DNA of 18,620 nucleotides from Desulfofustis sp. (lineage in GTDB: Bacteria > Desulfobacterota > Desulfobulbia > Desulfobulbales > Desulfocapsaceae): contig JARFQM010000040.1 in the NCBI GenBank assembly GCA_029287755.1, positions 1-18,620 on the forward strand, given 5' to 3'. Below are positions 1 through 7,414 of the stretch, piece after piece (position 1 is the first letter of the stretch; each line of letters opens with the position of its first letter). A program made the translations under genes and the position numbers. Below the pieces are notes generated by a model. The model did not search any database. It saw only the letters and a program-made list of their open reading frames with translations, and was not told the origin of the DNA.

Positions 1-21
1 CGAGAGATACCCCCGTTTGAT

Positions 22-1050
22 CTATTCTGCCAAACCAAGTTGTTTGAGATATGCCATATGGCTTTCTACCAGAGCCTTTGCTTCCGGAGTGGTGGCAAAC
101 TCAGGCCAGGAGGCCAGGGCGGCAGCGCGGAACTTCGCGCGCTCTTCTGGCGACCAGTCGTGCAGCGTGACACCCTGCCCCTTCAATTTTGCAGCAGCTT
201 CTAGGTTGCGGACATCGTTGGCCAGAGCGGTACGCAGGGCCAGCGATTCCATCGCCACTTTCATGATTCTCTGGTGCTTCTCAGGCATTGCATCCCAGAC
301 GGTCTTGTTGCAGGCCAGATGATCCGAAGGCATTGAATGAAAGCCCGGATAGGTGGCGTGCTTGACGATGTCATAGAGGCCAAGGCCGGTGTTGTTGGCC
401 AGACTCGATGCGTCCGAACCGTCAATGATACCGGATTCCAGAGCCGTAAAGATCTCGGTGAAATCCATTACGATGGGCTTGGCGCCGAGTTTTTCAAAGA
501 TTTTGGTCTCCAAACCTGGCGGTGAGCGGAATTTCCAGTCTTTCAGGTCTTCGACCGTGCGAATGGGTTTGGACGAAGACAGCGATTCCTGGCCGTACAC
601 CCACCAGCCGATGAGTTCCATATCGAACTTGTTGTACAGCTGCTGAGCTGCTTCCAGGCCACCGCCGTAATAGAGCCATGAGAGCTGCTGATACGGGGTT
701 TCGTAACCGCCCATGATATCGCCGACGAACTGGAAGGCCGGGTTCTTGCCGGTCTGGTAGGCACCGCCGGTAAAATCGCAATCGAGGATACCGGTTGCAG
801 CCGCATCAAATGTTTCGACCGTTTTAACGACAGAGGACGAATAGAATAATTCCACTTCGATCTCTCCACCGGACATGGTCTGGATGTTGTCGACATATTC
901 CGCCGCCAGTTTACCGGAGAGCTGCTCCGGCGCGTAGTGTGACTGGATGCGCAGTTTCGTCGTATCCGCTGATACTGCCGCGGTCGCGAGGCACAAAGTG
1001 GCCATCGCAACACCGCCGACCAGCAGGGACCTTTTCAATGTGTTCAACAT
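22..1050 (-). CDS. TRAP transporter periplasmic solute-binding protein (DctP family)
   Basis: This 342-aa protein has an N-terminal signal peptide (basic MLNTLKRS, a hydrophobic stretch, then a cleavage-like VSA-D near residue 28). It continues as a typical DctP/TRAP receptor: the mid-protein stretch around FRSPPG, LGAKPIVMDFTEIFTALESG and IIDGSD matches the family pattern in which an arginine before a PG turn binds the substrate carboxylate. Such receptors capture organic acids in the periplasm and hand them to a DctQ/DctM Na+-driven permease. No permease gene is in the window; on this strand it would lie past the left edge. The start is the ATG at 1050, backed by a strong AAGGAGGGG ribosome site at about 1054-1062. 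The substrate cannot be told from sequence. The pattern is closest to the branch that includes receptors for 2-oxo acids and aromatic acids, which is an inference. Confidence 0.9.
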   Translation of the reverse strand: MLNTLKRSLLVGGVAMATLCLATAAVSADTTKLRIQSHYAPEQLSGKLAAEYVDNIQTMSGGEIEVELFYSSSVVKTVETFDAAATGILDCDFTGGAYQTGKNPAFQFVGDIMGGYETPYQQLSWLYYGGGLEAAQQLYNKFDMELIGWWVYGQESLSSSKPIRTVEDLKDWKFRSPPGLETKIFEKLGAKPIVMDFTEIFTALESGIIDGSDASSLANNTGLGLYDIVKHATYPGFHSMPSDHLACNKTVWDAMPEKHQRIMKVAMESLALRTALANDVRNLEAAAKLKGQGVTLHDWSPEERAKFRAAALASWPEFATTPEAKALVESHMAYLKQLGLAE

Positions 1051-1078
1051 AAACCCCTCCTTTTATTGAATTAATTTT

Positions 1079-1095
1079 ATTCCTGAAATAGGAAT
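1079..1095. promoter_or_regulatory. Palindrome in the leader of the TRAP receptor gene (operator candidate)
   Basis: ATTCCTGAAATAGGAAT is a perfect 6-bp inverted repeat around a 5-nt spacer. It lies 29-45 nt upstream of the start codon at 1050, between the proposed promoter (1133-1161) and the ribosome site. Its size and place fit a dimeric repressor's operator or a small leader hairpin. No matching site was found beside another gene in the window, so the regulator is unknown. Confidence 0.4.
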
Positions 1096-1132
1096 AGTTG
1101 AAGATGCTGCCCTGTCACGGCAACGTCTGAAA

Positions 1133-1161
1133 ATTAAACACAATTATATTATCCCGGTCAA
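1133..1161 (-). promoter_or_regulatory. Candidate sigma70-type promoter of the TRAP receptor gene
   Basis: On the minus strand TTGACC (1161-1156) is followed after exactly 17 nt by TTTAAT (1138-1133). Each hexamer matches the consensus at five of six bases. Transcription would begin near 1126, giving a leader of roughly 75 nt that includes the 1079-1095 palindrome. The rest of the gene-free stretch 1051-1293, toward the pncA stop, shows no clear terminator or small gene. Confidence 0.45.
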
Positions 1162-1293
1162 CACTTGTTTAACAGCCGTTTTCCATTGCTACCGCCGCGT
1201 CGCTGCCGCGCCGACCCTGAACAGGGACGTAGGCACAAGCAGGTGGCTTTCCCGGTGAGAGCTTGAATCACTGCATCAGGACGTGTGGTAAAA

Positions 1294-1920
1294 TCACCGG
1301 CAGCAGACCCCGGCCGCCTCGAGTTCCGCCGTGGTCGTCTCGACGGTTGTCGGATCGACCGAGCGGGTTCCCTGCAGCAATACTGTGGTTGCATAGCCCA
1401 GGGAAGCCGCATCCAGGGCGGTAAACTTGACGCAGTAATCAAAGGCCAGGCCGACCACATCCACCGCGCTGATCTCGTAGGACTGCAGGGCCCGGTGAAG
1501 CCCGGTATCGTGTCGGCGGGCATTGTCGAAAAAGGCGGAATAGCTGTCCACCTCGAGGTGCTGCCCCTTTTTGATAATCAAGGTTCGCTGGCCCGTCTCC
1601 GTTATGCTGATGAGCGGCTGCATTATGTCGGGATGAATCCGGGCCCCATCCTGCCCCTGAACGCAGTGATCAGGCCAGAGCACCTGCTCCAGTCCGTTCA
1701 GTTCGCCCAAGCCGAAGGGCCTGGCGCCCTGGTGTGCCGAGGCGAAGGACCCGTGGCCCGGGGGATGCCAGTCCTGGGTCGCGACTATCAGCTCATACCT
1801 GCCTTTTTTATTCATCAGGTCGGAAACAAAGGGGATGACAGCGTCCCCTCCGGCAACGGCCAAGCTTCCCCCTGGCAGGAAGTCGTGCTGAAGGTCAACG
1901 ATTAGAAGCGCTTTTTTCAT
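1294..1920 (-). CDS. pncA: Nicotinamidase / isochorismatase-family amidohydrolase
   Basis: This 208-aa cytoplasmic enzyme should hydrolyse nicotinamide to nicotinate and ammonia in NAD salvage. The cysteine-hydrolase triad is visible: Asp9 in VDLQHDF, a lysine at 117-118 in IIKKG, and Cys163 in GLAFDYCV. The zinc-site pattern D50-W-H52...H56 (TQDWHPPGHGSFA) and WPDHCVQG are also present, and all are typical of PncA rather than general isochorismatases. Its ATG overlaps the pncB stop by 4 bp, so the two are translationally coupled, and pncB makes the next product in the same pathway. Length is normal for the family. Confidence 0.93.
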   Translation of the reverse strand: MKKALLIVDLQHDFLPGGSLAVAGGDAVIPFVSDLMNKKGRYELIVATQDWHPPGHGSFASAHQGARPFGLGELNGLEQVLWPDHCVQGQDGARIHPDIMQPLISITETGQRTLIIKKGQHLEVDSYSAFFDNARRHDTGLHRALQSYEISAVDVVGLAFDYCVKFTALDAASLGYATTVLLQGTRSVDPTTVETTTAELEAAGVCCR

Positions 1921-3485
1921 TTGCCTGCACCCGGTTTGGAATTGTGATTGCTCTGCCCGTTGTTATCCATGGCACTGAGCCGCTGCTTGATAATCTCGAA
2001 CTCGTGGATTCGCATCTCCTCCCGGTGATCAAAAAGATCCTGCGACAGTCCGGCGGGATAGACGTGGGGGTTTTCAAAGCGAAAAATTGCCCGGTCGAAC
2101 CCGGCAATACCGGCCAGCGTCCTGGCCCGCATCGCGGCTACGGATTCTTTCTCTCCCACCCTGCGGCCGCCGTCGATCAGAGGCGTCAGAAGACGCTCTA
2201 TAGTCAGGTTCTTGGTGGGAATAATCTTGCGCCGCCAGGGATCTTCCGGTGAAATAATGGTGATTACCTTTTCCCTCACCGACGGTGGCTCTTCGGTCAG
2301 GGTATCGAAAATGACGTCGCCAACATTGATGTCATTCTGTTTTATCCTGGCGATGTCAAGACAGCCCGGCAATGAACTCTTGGCGGCCTGTTCGGACAGC
2401 TTTATGCGCTCCACCGTTTCTCCGTCCCTGTTTTCGATGGCAGCCAGTTTATAGACCCCCCCCAGTGCCGGCTCATCGAAGGCGGTGGCCAGCTTGGTGC
2501 CGACCCCCCAGATATCGATCGGGGCTCCCTGGCTCTTGAGGCTGATGATCAGTCGTTCGTCAAGATCGTTGGAGGCGACTATTCTGGTCTCGGTGAAGCC
2601 GTGCTCGTCAAGCAGCGCCCGGGCCTGACTCGACAGATAGGCCAGATCGCCGGAATCCAGCCGTATGCCCATCAGGTCGCTGCCCCTCTCTCTGAGCCTG
2701 TGTCCTGCCTCAATGGCGTTTCTGACCCCGTCCAGGGTGTTGTAGGTGTCCACCAGGAGCACCGAATTGTGGGGAAAGAGATCGCTGTAGGCCTCGAAAG
2801 CCTGGGGTTCGCTGTCAAAAGCCATGACCCAGCTGTGGGCGTGGGTTCCCCGCACCGGAATGGCGAAACGAGCCCCGGCGAGGACATTGGAAGTAGCATC
2901 CACACCACCGATATAGGCAGCCCGGCTGGCGGATAAGCCGCCGTCGAGGCCATGGGCCCGCCGAAGTCCAAACTCGAGCACCTCGTCACTGCCCGCCGCC
3001 ATTTTCACCCGCGAAGCCTTGGTGGCGACCAGGGTCTGATAGTTCATGAGGTTCAGCAGGGTCGTTTCAATGATCTGGCAGTCGAGCAGCGGCCCCCGCA
3101 CCCGAACCATGGGTTCGTGAGGAAAAATGATGGTGCCTTCGGGAACGGCTTCGATGGAGCCGCGAAATCTCCAGCTGCCGAGATAGGTTAAAAAATCTTT
3201 TGCAAAAAGCGGTGACCCGTCCCTGCCCGTCAAAGAGGACAGATAGTCGAGGTCGTCGCTATTGAAACAATGGTTCTCGAGCCAATCCCCAAAACTCTGC
3301 AGTCCTGCGGCGACCACGTATCTGCCGCCAAACGGCGGTGTCCGATAGAACATATGGAAGATTGACTGACGTTCACTGAGTCCGGTGCTGAAATAGCCCC
3401 GGGCCATGGTCAGCTGGTAGAGATCCGTGGCCAGGGCCTGGGACGTTCCGGGATAGATCCCGGTATTTACATCATCATCCGGCAT
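1917..3485 (-). CDS. pncB: Nicotinate phosphoribosyltransferase
   Basis: This 522-aa enzyme condenses nicotinate with PRPP, with ATP hydrolysis, to give nicotinate mononucleotide, the step after PncA. Family marks include ATDLYQLTMARGYF at the N terminus, RRAHGLDGGLSASRAAYIGG, the RGTHAHSWVMAF segment carrying the phosphorylatable histidine region, GIRLDSGDLAYLS, SNDLDE and WGVGTKLATA of the phosphate-binding barrel. The length fits the longer NAPRTase clade with a C-terminal extension. The start ATG at 3485 has a modest AGGTG ribosome site 8 nt upstream. It is first in a two-gene salvage operon with pncA, whose start overlaps its stop. Confidence 0.93.
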   Translation of the reverse strand: MPDDDVNTGIYPGTSQALATDLYQLTMARGYFSTGLSERQSIFHMFYRTPPFGGRYVVAAGLQSFGDWLENHCFNSDDLDYLSSLTGRDGSPLFAKDFLTYLGSWRFRGSIEAVPEGTIIFPHEPMVRVRGPLLDCQIIETTLLNLMNYQTLVATKASRVKMAAGSDEVLEFGLRRAHGLDGGLSASRAAYIGGVDATSNVLAGARFAIPVRGTHAHSWVMAFDSEPQAFEAYSDLFPHNSVLLVDTYNTLDGVRNAIEAGHRLRERGSDLMGIRLDSGDLAYLSSQARALLDEHGFTETRIVASNDLDERLIISLKSQGAPIDIWGVGTKLATAFDEPALGGVYKLAAIENRDGETVERIKLSEQAAKSSLPGCLDIARIKQNDINVGDVIFDTLTEEPPSVREKVITIISPEDPWRRKIIPTKNLTIERLLTPLIDGGRRVGEKESVAAMRARTLAGIAGFDRAIFRFENPHVYPAGLSQDLFDHREEMRIHEFEIIKQRLSAMDNNGQSNHNSKPGAGK

Positions 3486-3575
3486 GGATTTGCACCTGAG
3501 ATTGTTGTGCAGGCTTCCCCGCTGAAACCCTAATCTTTTTTAGCTGTTTGTGCAAAAAATGGTTCGTTCGACTTC

Positions 3576-4418
3576 TCAGTGACCGTCCGTTGTAATCGCT
3601 AAAATTGTGCTCCACAGCGCATCACTGTGCCAATGTCTGAGCACCAGCACGTCAAGTTCTGCCAGTAGTTTCAGAATCTTTTCAGCTTCCCCATGCTGCA
3701 GGCCGGAGAGAACCAGCCAGCGCTGACGGCATAGATTTTCGGCTCTCAGCAGCTCCCGCAGCACAGGATAGCCGATATTGGCCACCAGGAGATCCGCCGG
3801 CAGCGCAGCATGGCTCTGGGCCTGACCGTTGACGGCAAGAATCCGCTGCTCGAGCTTGTTAATGCGTATGTTCCGCGCCGCTGTCAGGGCGGCCAGCATG
3901 TTGTTGTCAACGGCAAGCACCTGGCGGCAGCCAAGACTGGCTCCGGCCAGGGCCAGCAGGCCGGTGCCGGTACCCAGATCGAGCATCCGCTCCACTTTGC
4001 CTCCGGCGCAGGCTATCTCTATTGCCGTTAGACAGGCCAGCGTGGTCGGATGGGTACCGTTGCCGAACACCAGCCCCGGGTCGAATTTGAGGGCAATCTC
4101 ATCTTCTGCGGCAACTTTTTTCAGTCCTGGGGGGCTGAGCAGGAAGCGGCCTATTTTCACCGGAACCTCGAAGCCTCCCTGCCATTCCCTGTAGGACATT
4201 CTGAACCGGTCCTCCAGGACAAGGTCCCGGTGTTCTTCGAGCAGCCGTTTGAGTGCTTCATCTGCCGGCTCGGAGAAAAAAAGAAAAGAATAGCCGTCAT
4301 CTTCCCAGTTACCTATAAAGCCGTCCATTTCGATGTCTATACCCGCAAGGTCTCCCTTGAGACAATAGATGCTCAACATGGTTTCGGGCAGCAGCTGGCA
4401 GTGTCGGGCTGAAGTCAA
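3576..4418 (-). CDS. prmA: PrmA-like (ribosomal protein L11) SAM-dependent methyltransferase
   Basis: The protein (up to 280 aa) carries the signature of the L11 methyltransferase family: FDPGLVFGNGTHPTT at about 112-126, close to the usual DPGxAFGTGTHPTT. It is followed by the SAM-binding loop LDLGTGTGLLALA (about 146-158), the acidic residue in AVDNN (172) and LLVANIG (about 211-217), the PrmA form of motif IV. PrmA methylates L11, but the N-terminal region is shorter and more divergent than in classic PrmA, so another protein substrate is possible. The start is uncertain: the longest reading uses TTG at 4418 without a ribosome site, and the first ATG is at 4379 (MLSIYCLKG), also without a good one. 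It stands 90 bp upstream of pncB and may be co-transcribed with it. Confidence 0.7.
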   Translation of the reverse strand: MTSARHCQLLPETMLSIYCLKGDLAGIDIEMDGFIGNWEDDGYSFLFFSEPADEALKRLLEEHRDLVLEDRFRMSYREWQGGFEVPVKIGRFLLSPPGLKKVAAEDEIALKFDPGLVFGNGTHPTTLACLTAIEIACAGGKVERMLDLGTGTGLLALAGASLGCRQVLAVDNNMLAALTAARNIRINKLEQRILAVNGQAQSHAALPADLLVANIGYPVLRELLRAENLCRQRWLVLSGLQHGEAEKILKLLAELDVLVLRHWHSDALWSTILAITTDGH

Positions 4419-4564
4419 GAAGGCACACTCTGGTGAAAACGGGTTATCGGCAACCGCCGGGCAGGTCTCTTTTCCTCGCTTTTTTTAACAGTTTATTGCA
4501 CAATGAACAATCGAATCTTAGTCTTGCACAACCAGCAGCACCAGCGGCAACGACCGCCTAAACC

Positions 4565-5158
4565 ATGTGGAATGAGCGCTACAGTGAACCGGGCTTTGCC
4601 TATGGAACTGACCCCAACGATTTTCTTGTCGCTTCAGCTCCAAAGCTGCAGCCTCAATCAGAGGTACTCTGCCTGGGCGAGGGCGAAGGACGAAACGCTG
4701 TCTACCTGGCGTCCCTGGGACACCGGGTTACCGCGGTTGACTCGTCCTCCGTTGGTCTCGAAAAAGCCAGTCTGCTGGCCCGCAAACAGGGAGTAACGAT
4801 ACAAACCATAGAAGCCGACCTGGACGACTACCTCATCACACCCGGTTCCTTCCAGGCCATCGTATCCATCTTCTGTCACCTGCCCCCTGCCGTTCAAGCA
4901 GGCCTTCATAAACGGGCCTGCGAGGGGCTGGCTCCGGGCGGAGTCTTCATCCTCGAGGGCTATTCTAAAAAGCAAATCAACTACGACACGGGAGGGCCCC
5001 GTAGAATTGAAATGCTGATGGACCTTGAACAGTTGAAGCAGGAGCTGGAGCCGCTGGATCTGAGCCATGCGATACTCGCCGAAAGGGAGATTCGTGAAGG
5101 CAGCTATCATCGTGGTACCGGTGCGGTCGTGCAGATAATCGGAACTAAACCGGGCTGA
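4565..5158 (+). CDS. Class I SAM-dependent methyltransferase (TehB/UbiE-like small methyltransferase)
   Basis: This 197-aa protein opens with MWNERYSEPGFAYGTDPNDFL, the typical start of a widespread family of small methyltransferases. It has the SAM loop VLCLGEGEGRNAVYLA (about 35-50), the acidic end of strand beta2 (VTAVDSSSVGLEKA) and motif IV/post-I EADLDDY. The glycine-rich loop reads GEGEG, as usual in this family. The C-terminal REIREGSYHRGTGAVVQIIGTKP is also conserved in it. The substrate is unknown; relatives act on small molecules, including tellurite/thiol compounds. An in-frame TAA two codons upstream fixes the ATG at 4565 as the start, although no Shine-Dalgarno sequence is seen. 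The nfeD-like gene follows 30 bp downstream on the same strand. Confidence 0.8.
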   Translation: MWNERYSEPGFAYGTDPNDFLVASAPKLQPQSEVLCLGEGEGRNAVYLASLGHRVTAVDSSSVGLEKASLLARKQGVTIQTIEADLDDYLITPGSFQAIVSIFCHLPPAVQAGLHKRACEGLAPGGVFILEGYSKKQINYDTGGPRRIEMLMDLEQLKQELEPLDLSHAILAEREIREGSYHRGTGAVVQIIGTKPG

Positions 5159-5188
5159 TACACCAACCTGTTGCAAGGAAGGAGAACC

Positions 5189-5644
5189 ATGACCATTACC
5201 ATTCTCTGGTACTACTGGCTTATTGCGGGAATGCTTTTGCTCCTCGGAGAAATGCTGCTGCCTAGCTTCACCCTTCTCTGGTTCGGCCTGGCGGCTATAC
5301 TTACCGGATTGCTGCTGCTTGTCATGCCTGATCTCGGCCTAAGCCTGCAATTGCTGTTCTGGGCCCTGGCCTCGATTGTCTTCACCGTCTTGTGGTTTAA
5401 ATTGTTCAAACCGACCATGACCGACAAGACCAAGGCGGGCATCTCCAAGGAGGCGGTTACCGGGGAAACGGGCATCGTCATCAGGGCGCCCCATGACGAG
5501 ATCAGGGGAATCGTCCGCTTCTCCCTGCCGCTATTGGGAGCCGACGAATGGGAGTTCATCTGCAGTCAGGAGTGTCACGTGGGTGACCGGGTGGAGGTGG
5601 TCGATGTCTCGGGCAACACGCTGGTAGTCAATTTAAAGAAATAA
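5189..5644 (+). CDS. NfeD-family membrane protein
   Basis: This 151-aa protein has an N-terminal membrane part with closely spaced hydrophobic helices (WYYWLIAGMLLLLGEMLL, LLWFGLAAILTGLLLLVM, LQLLFWALASIVFTVLWF). A soluble C-terminal beta-rich domain follows (from about residue 75: GETGIVIRAP, GADEWEFICSQECHVGDRVEVVDVSGNTLVV), the OB-fold of NfeD proteins. It is the short form without the ClpP-like protease domain. NfeD proteins work with SPFH/stomatin partners in membrane organisation, and the partner gene follows 26 bp downstream. The start at 5189 is preferred over a TTG at 5171 because AAGGAAGGAG lies directly before it. Confidence 0.88.
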   Translation: MTITILWYYWLIAGMLLLLGEMLLPSFTLLWFGLAAILTGLLLLVMPDLGLSLQLLFWALASIVFTVLWFKLFKPTMTDKTKAGISKEAVTGETGIVIRAPHDEIRGIVRFSLPLLGADEWEFICSQECHVGDRVEVVDVSGNTLVVNLKK

Positions 5645-5670
5645 GTCACGGATAAAGGGGAGGGCTGATC

Positions 5671-6531
5671 ATGGAATTCGGCATCTTGTATTCATCGTTT
5701 ATTTTCGTTCTGATCGTGGCCGTCACGGTTTTCAAAGGAGTTAAAATCGTGCCGCAGGGCTCCAAGTGGGTGATCCAGCGCTTGGGTAAATACAGCTCGA
5801 CCCTGAATCCGGGTCTCAATTTCATCGTTCCCTATTTCGACCGGGTGGCTTACAAGGTAACCACCAAGGACATCGTCCTCGATATCCCCAGCCAGGATGT
5901 CATTACCAAGGACAACGTGGTGATTATTGCCAATGCAGTGGCCTTTATCAACATTGTTCACCCGGAAAAAGCGGTATACGGAGTGGAAAATTACATTATC
6001 GCCATCCAGAACCTGGTCCAGACTTCGCTGCGTTCGATCATCGGCGAGATGCAGCTTGACGACGCCCTGTCCAGCCGCGATGCCATCAAAGCCACCCTGA
6101 AGGCATCCATTTCCGACGATATTTCCGACTGGGGCATCACCCTGAAAACAGTCGAGATCCAGGATATCAACCCGAGTTCGACCATGCAGAAGGCAATGGA
6201 GGAGCAGGCAGCCGCGGAACGCCAGCGGCGGGCCACCGTCACCCGGGCCGACGGCGAGAAGCAGGCGGCAATCCTCCAGGCCGACGGCCGTCTTGAGGCG
6301 TCCAGGCGCGACGCCGAGGCCAAAATTGTCCTGGCCGAGGCGAGCCAGCAGGCCATTGAGAAAGTAACCCAGGCGATTAAAGACCAGGAACTGCCGGCAA
6401 TGTATCTGCTCGGCGAGAAATATATCGAATCGATAAGGGACATGGCAAAGAGCAACAACGGCAAGACCATTGTCCTCCCCGCCGATATACCGGCGGCGGT
6501 GCGCGGCATTATAGGGGGGGTGAGTAAATAA
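5671..6531 (+). CDS. SPFH/band 7 (stomatin/QmcA-like) membrane protein
   Basis: This 286-aa protein has one N-terminal membrane helix (FGILYSSFIFVLIVAVTVF) followed directly by the band 7 domain. The classic pattern is present: VPQGSKWVIQRLGKY, LNPGLNFIVPYFDRVAYKV, DIPSQDVITKDNVVI, and QTSLRSIIGEMQLDDALSSRD. It then forms an Ala/Glu-rich coiled coil (about 170-230, from MQKAMEEQAAAERQRRA to QADGRLEASRRDAEAK) and a short C-terminal tail. Such proteins oligomerise into membrane rings. With the adjacent NfeD protein it forms the usual SPFH-NfeD pair, as in E. coli QmcA-YbbK. The ribosome site (AAAGGGGAGGG) is strong. The 3' end contains a GGGGGGGTGAG run that could serve as ribosome site for the sensor-kinase remnant starting at 6533. 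Confidence 0.92.
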   Translation: MEFGILYSSFIFVLIVAVTVFKGVKIVPQGSKWVIQRLGKYSSTLNPGLNFIVPYFDRVAYKVTTKDIVLDIPSQDVITKDNVVIIANAVAFINIVHPEKAVYGVENYIIAIQNLVQTSLRSIIGEMQLDDALSSRDAIKATLKASISDDISDWGITLKTVEIQDINPSSTMQKAMEEQAAAERQRRATVTRADGEKQAAILQADGRLEASRRDAEAKIVLAEASQQAIEKVTQAIKDQELPAMYLLGEKYIESIRDMAKSNNGKTIVLPADIPAAVRGIIGGVSK

Positions 6532-6532
6532 G

Positions 6533-6735
6533 TTGCTGGTCGGCTTACTCTCCCTCCATAGACTCCTGTGCCGAACGCTGCTGTTTGTCTGGTTGATCTG
6601 GGCGATTCTCTCAGCACCGCGCAGTGTTGCGGCGCAACCTTCGTCGGCGCCCATCATTCTCGGTCAGTCCTGCGCCCTCAGCGGACCGGCTATTCGGGGA
6701 CGGCCATCTCCGTTTCGCGTGAAATGATAAACTGA
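6533..6735 (+). pseudogene. Remnant of a sensor histidine kinase with periplasmic-binding sensor domain (internal deletion)
   Basis: Two gene ends appear fused. From a TTG at 6533, with a G-rich ribosome site 8-9 nt upstream, a signal-anchor (LLFVWLIWAILSA...SVAA) leads into APIILGQSCALSGPA. This is the opening of LivK-like (Peripla_BP_6) binding domains. After about 6690 this frame drifts into RGRPSPFRVK and stops at 6727. In another frame, from about 6694 to the TGA at 6733-6735, the sequence reads SGTAISVSREMIN, which resembles the C-terminal strand of histidine-kinase ATPase domains (GTxxxxxxP-like). That TGA overlaps the ATG of the response regulator (TGATG). The simplest reading is a former kinase that lost nearly all its coding sequence in one frame-shifting deletion near 6688-6699. 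The alternative is a genuine 64-aa secreted peptide. The inference rests on short motifs. Confidence 0.55.
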
Positions 6736-7394
6736 TGAAAAAGATACTTATCGTCGATGACCATCCCATTTTCAGGATGGGTATGAGAGAATTGCTGAAT
6801 CAGGAAGAGGACCTGACCGTCTGCGGCGTGGCCGAAGATTTCACCAGTGCCCGCAAATCGCTCAGCCAGGACCGGCCTGACCTGGCCATCATCGACATCT
6901 CCCTGGCCGAGGAAAATGGCCTCGATCTGGTCAAGGAGATCACCCTCAACTACAGCGGCCTGCCGGTGCTTGTGCTGTCTCTGCACGATGAGTCGGTCTG
7001 GGCCGAGCGGGCCATCAGGGCAGGGGCGCGCGGCTACGTGATGAAAAAAGAAGCATCCGAATCGGTCATTTCGGCGATCAGGAACATCCTCAGCGGCAAA
7101 ATTCACTTGAGTCCCGATATGATGGCCCACCTGCTCGACAAATTTCGGGGCAACCCGGATGCCCAGGGGGCCCCCACGGTTGACATTTTAACCGACCGCG
7201 AACTCGAGGTTTTCAGGCTCATCGGCTCGGGGCTGTCAACCAGGGAGATCGCCGAACGAATGAAACTGGGAATCAAAACGATCGGCACTTACCGGGACAG
7301 GATCAAGCAGAAACTGTGCATCAAGAGTGCCGCCGAGCTCACCAGGCACGCGGTGATCTGGAAGGAAAAAGAACACTTCGGCACGTCCGGGTAG
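6735..7394 (+). CDS. NarL/FixJ-family response regulator
   Basis: This 219-aa two-domain regulator has an N-terminal receiver with the acidic pair in IVDDHPIFR (Asp8/Asp9), the phospho-acceptor Asp54 (LAIIDISL), the Ser at about 82 (VLVLSLHDES) and the conserved lysine at about 104 (GYVMKKEA). The C-terminal LuxR-type helix-turn-helix is at about 147-205 (LTDRELEVFRLIGSGLSTREIAERMKLGIKTIGTYRDRIKQKL). All phosphorelay residues are present, so the protein looks functional. Its ATG overlaps the last codon of the preceding kinase ruin, as in kinase-regulator operons, and it lacks a clear ribosome site of its own. Translation may depend on coupling; the remnant ORF now stops at 6727, 8 nt upstream. 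The expected partner is a HisKA_3 kinase, now missing here. Confidence 0.93.
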   Translation: MKKILIVDDHPIFRMGMRELLNQEEDLTVCGVAEDFTSARKSLSQDRPDLAIIDISLAEENGLDLVKEITLNYSGLPVLVLSLHDESVWAERAIRAGARGYVMKKEASESVISAIRNILSGKIHLSPDMMAHLLDKFRGNPDAQGAPTVDILTDRELEVFRLIGSGLSTREIAERMKLGIKTIGTYRDRIKQKLCIKSAAELTRHAVIWKEKEHFGTSG

Positions 7395-7414
7395 CTGCCC
7401 CTCACCACCCTTCG

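Noticed and set aside
1285..1905. 206-codon plus-strand frame opposite pncA
   Set aside because: The minus strand carries an intact nicotinamidase with catalytic triad; the plus frame has no recognisable motif.
5692..6657. Long open frame of 321 codons on the minus strand across the SPFH gene
   Set aside because: It lies opposite a clear band 7 gene. Its translation is rich in G, L, D and N without domain motifs and it has no ribosome site. It is a mirror of the SPFH codon pattern.
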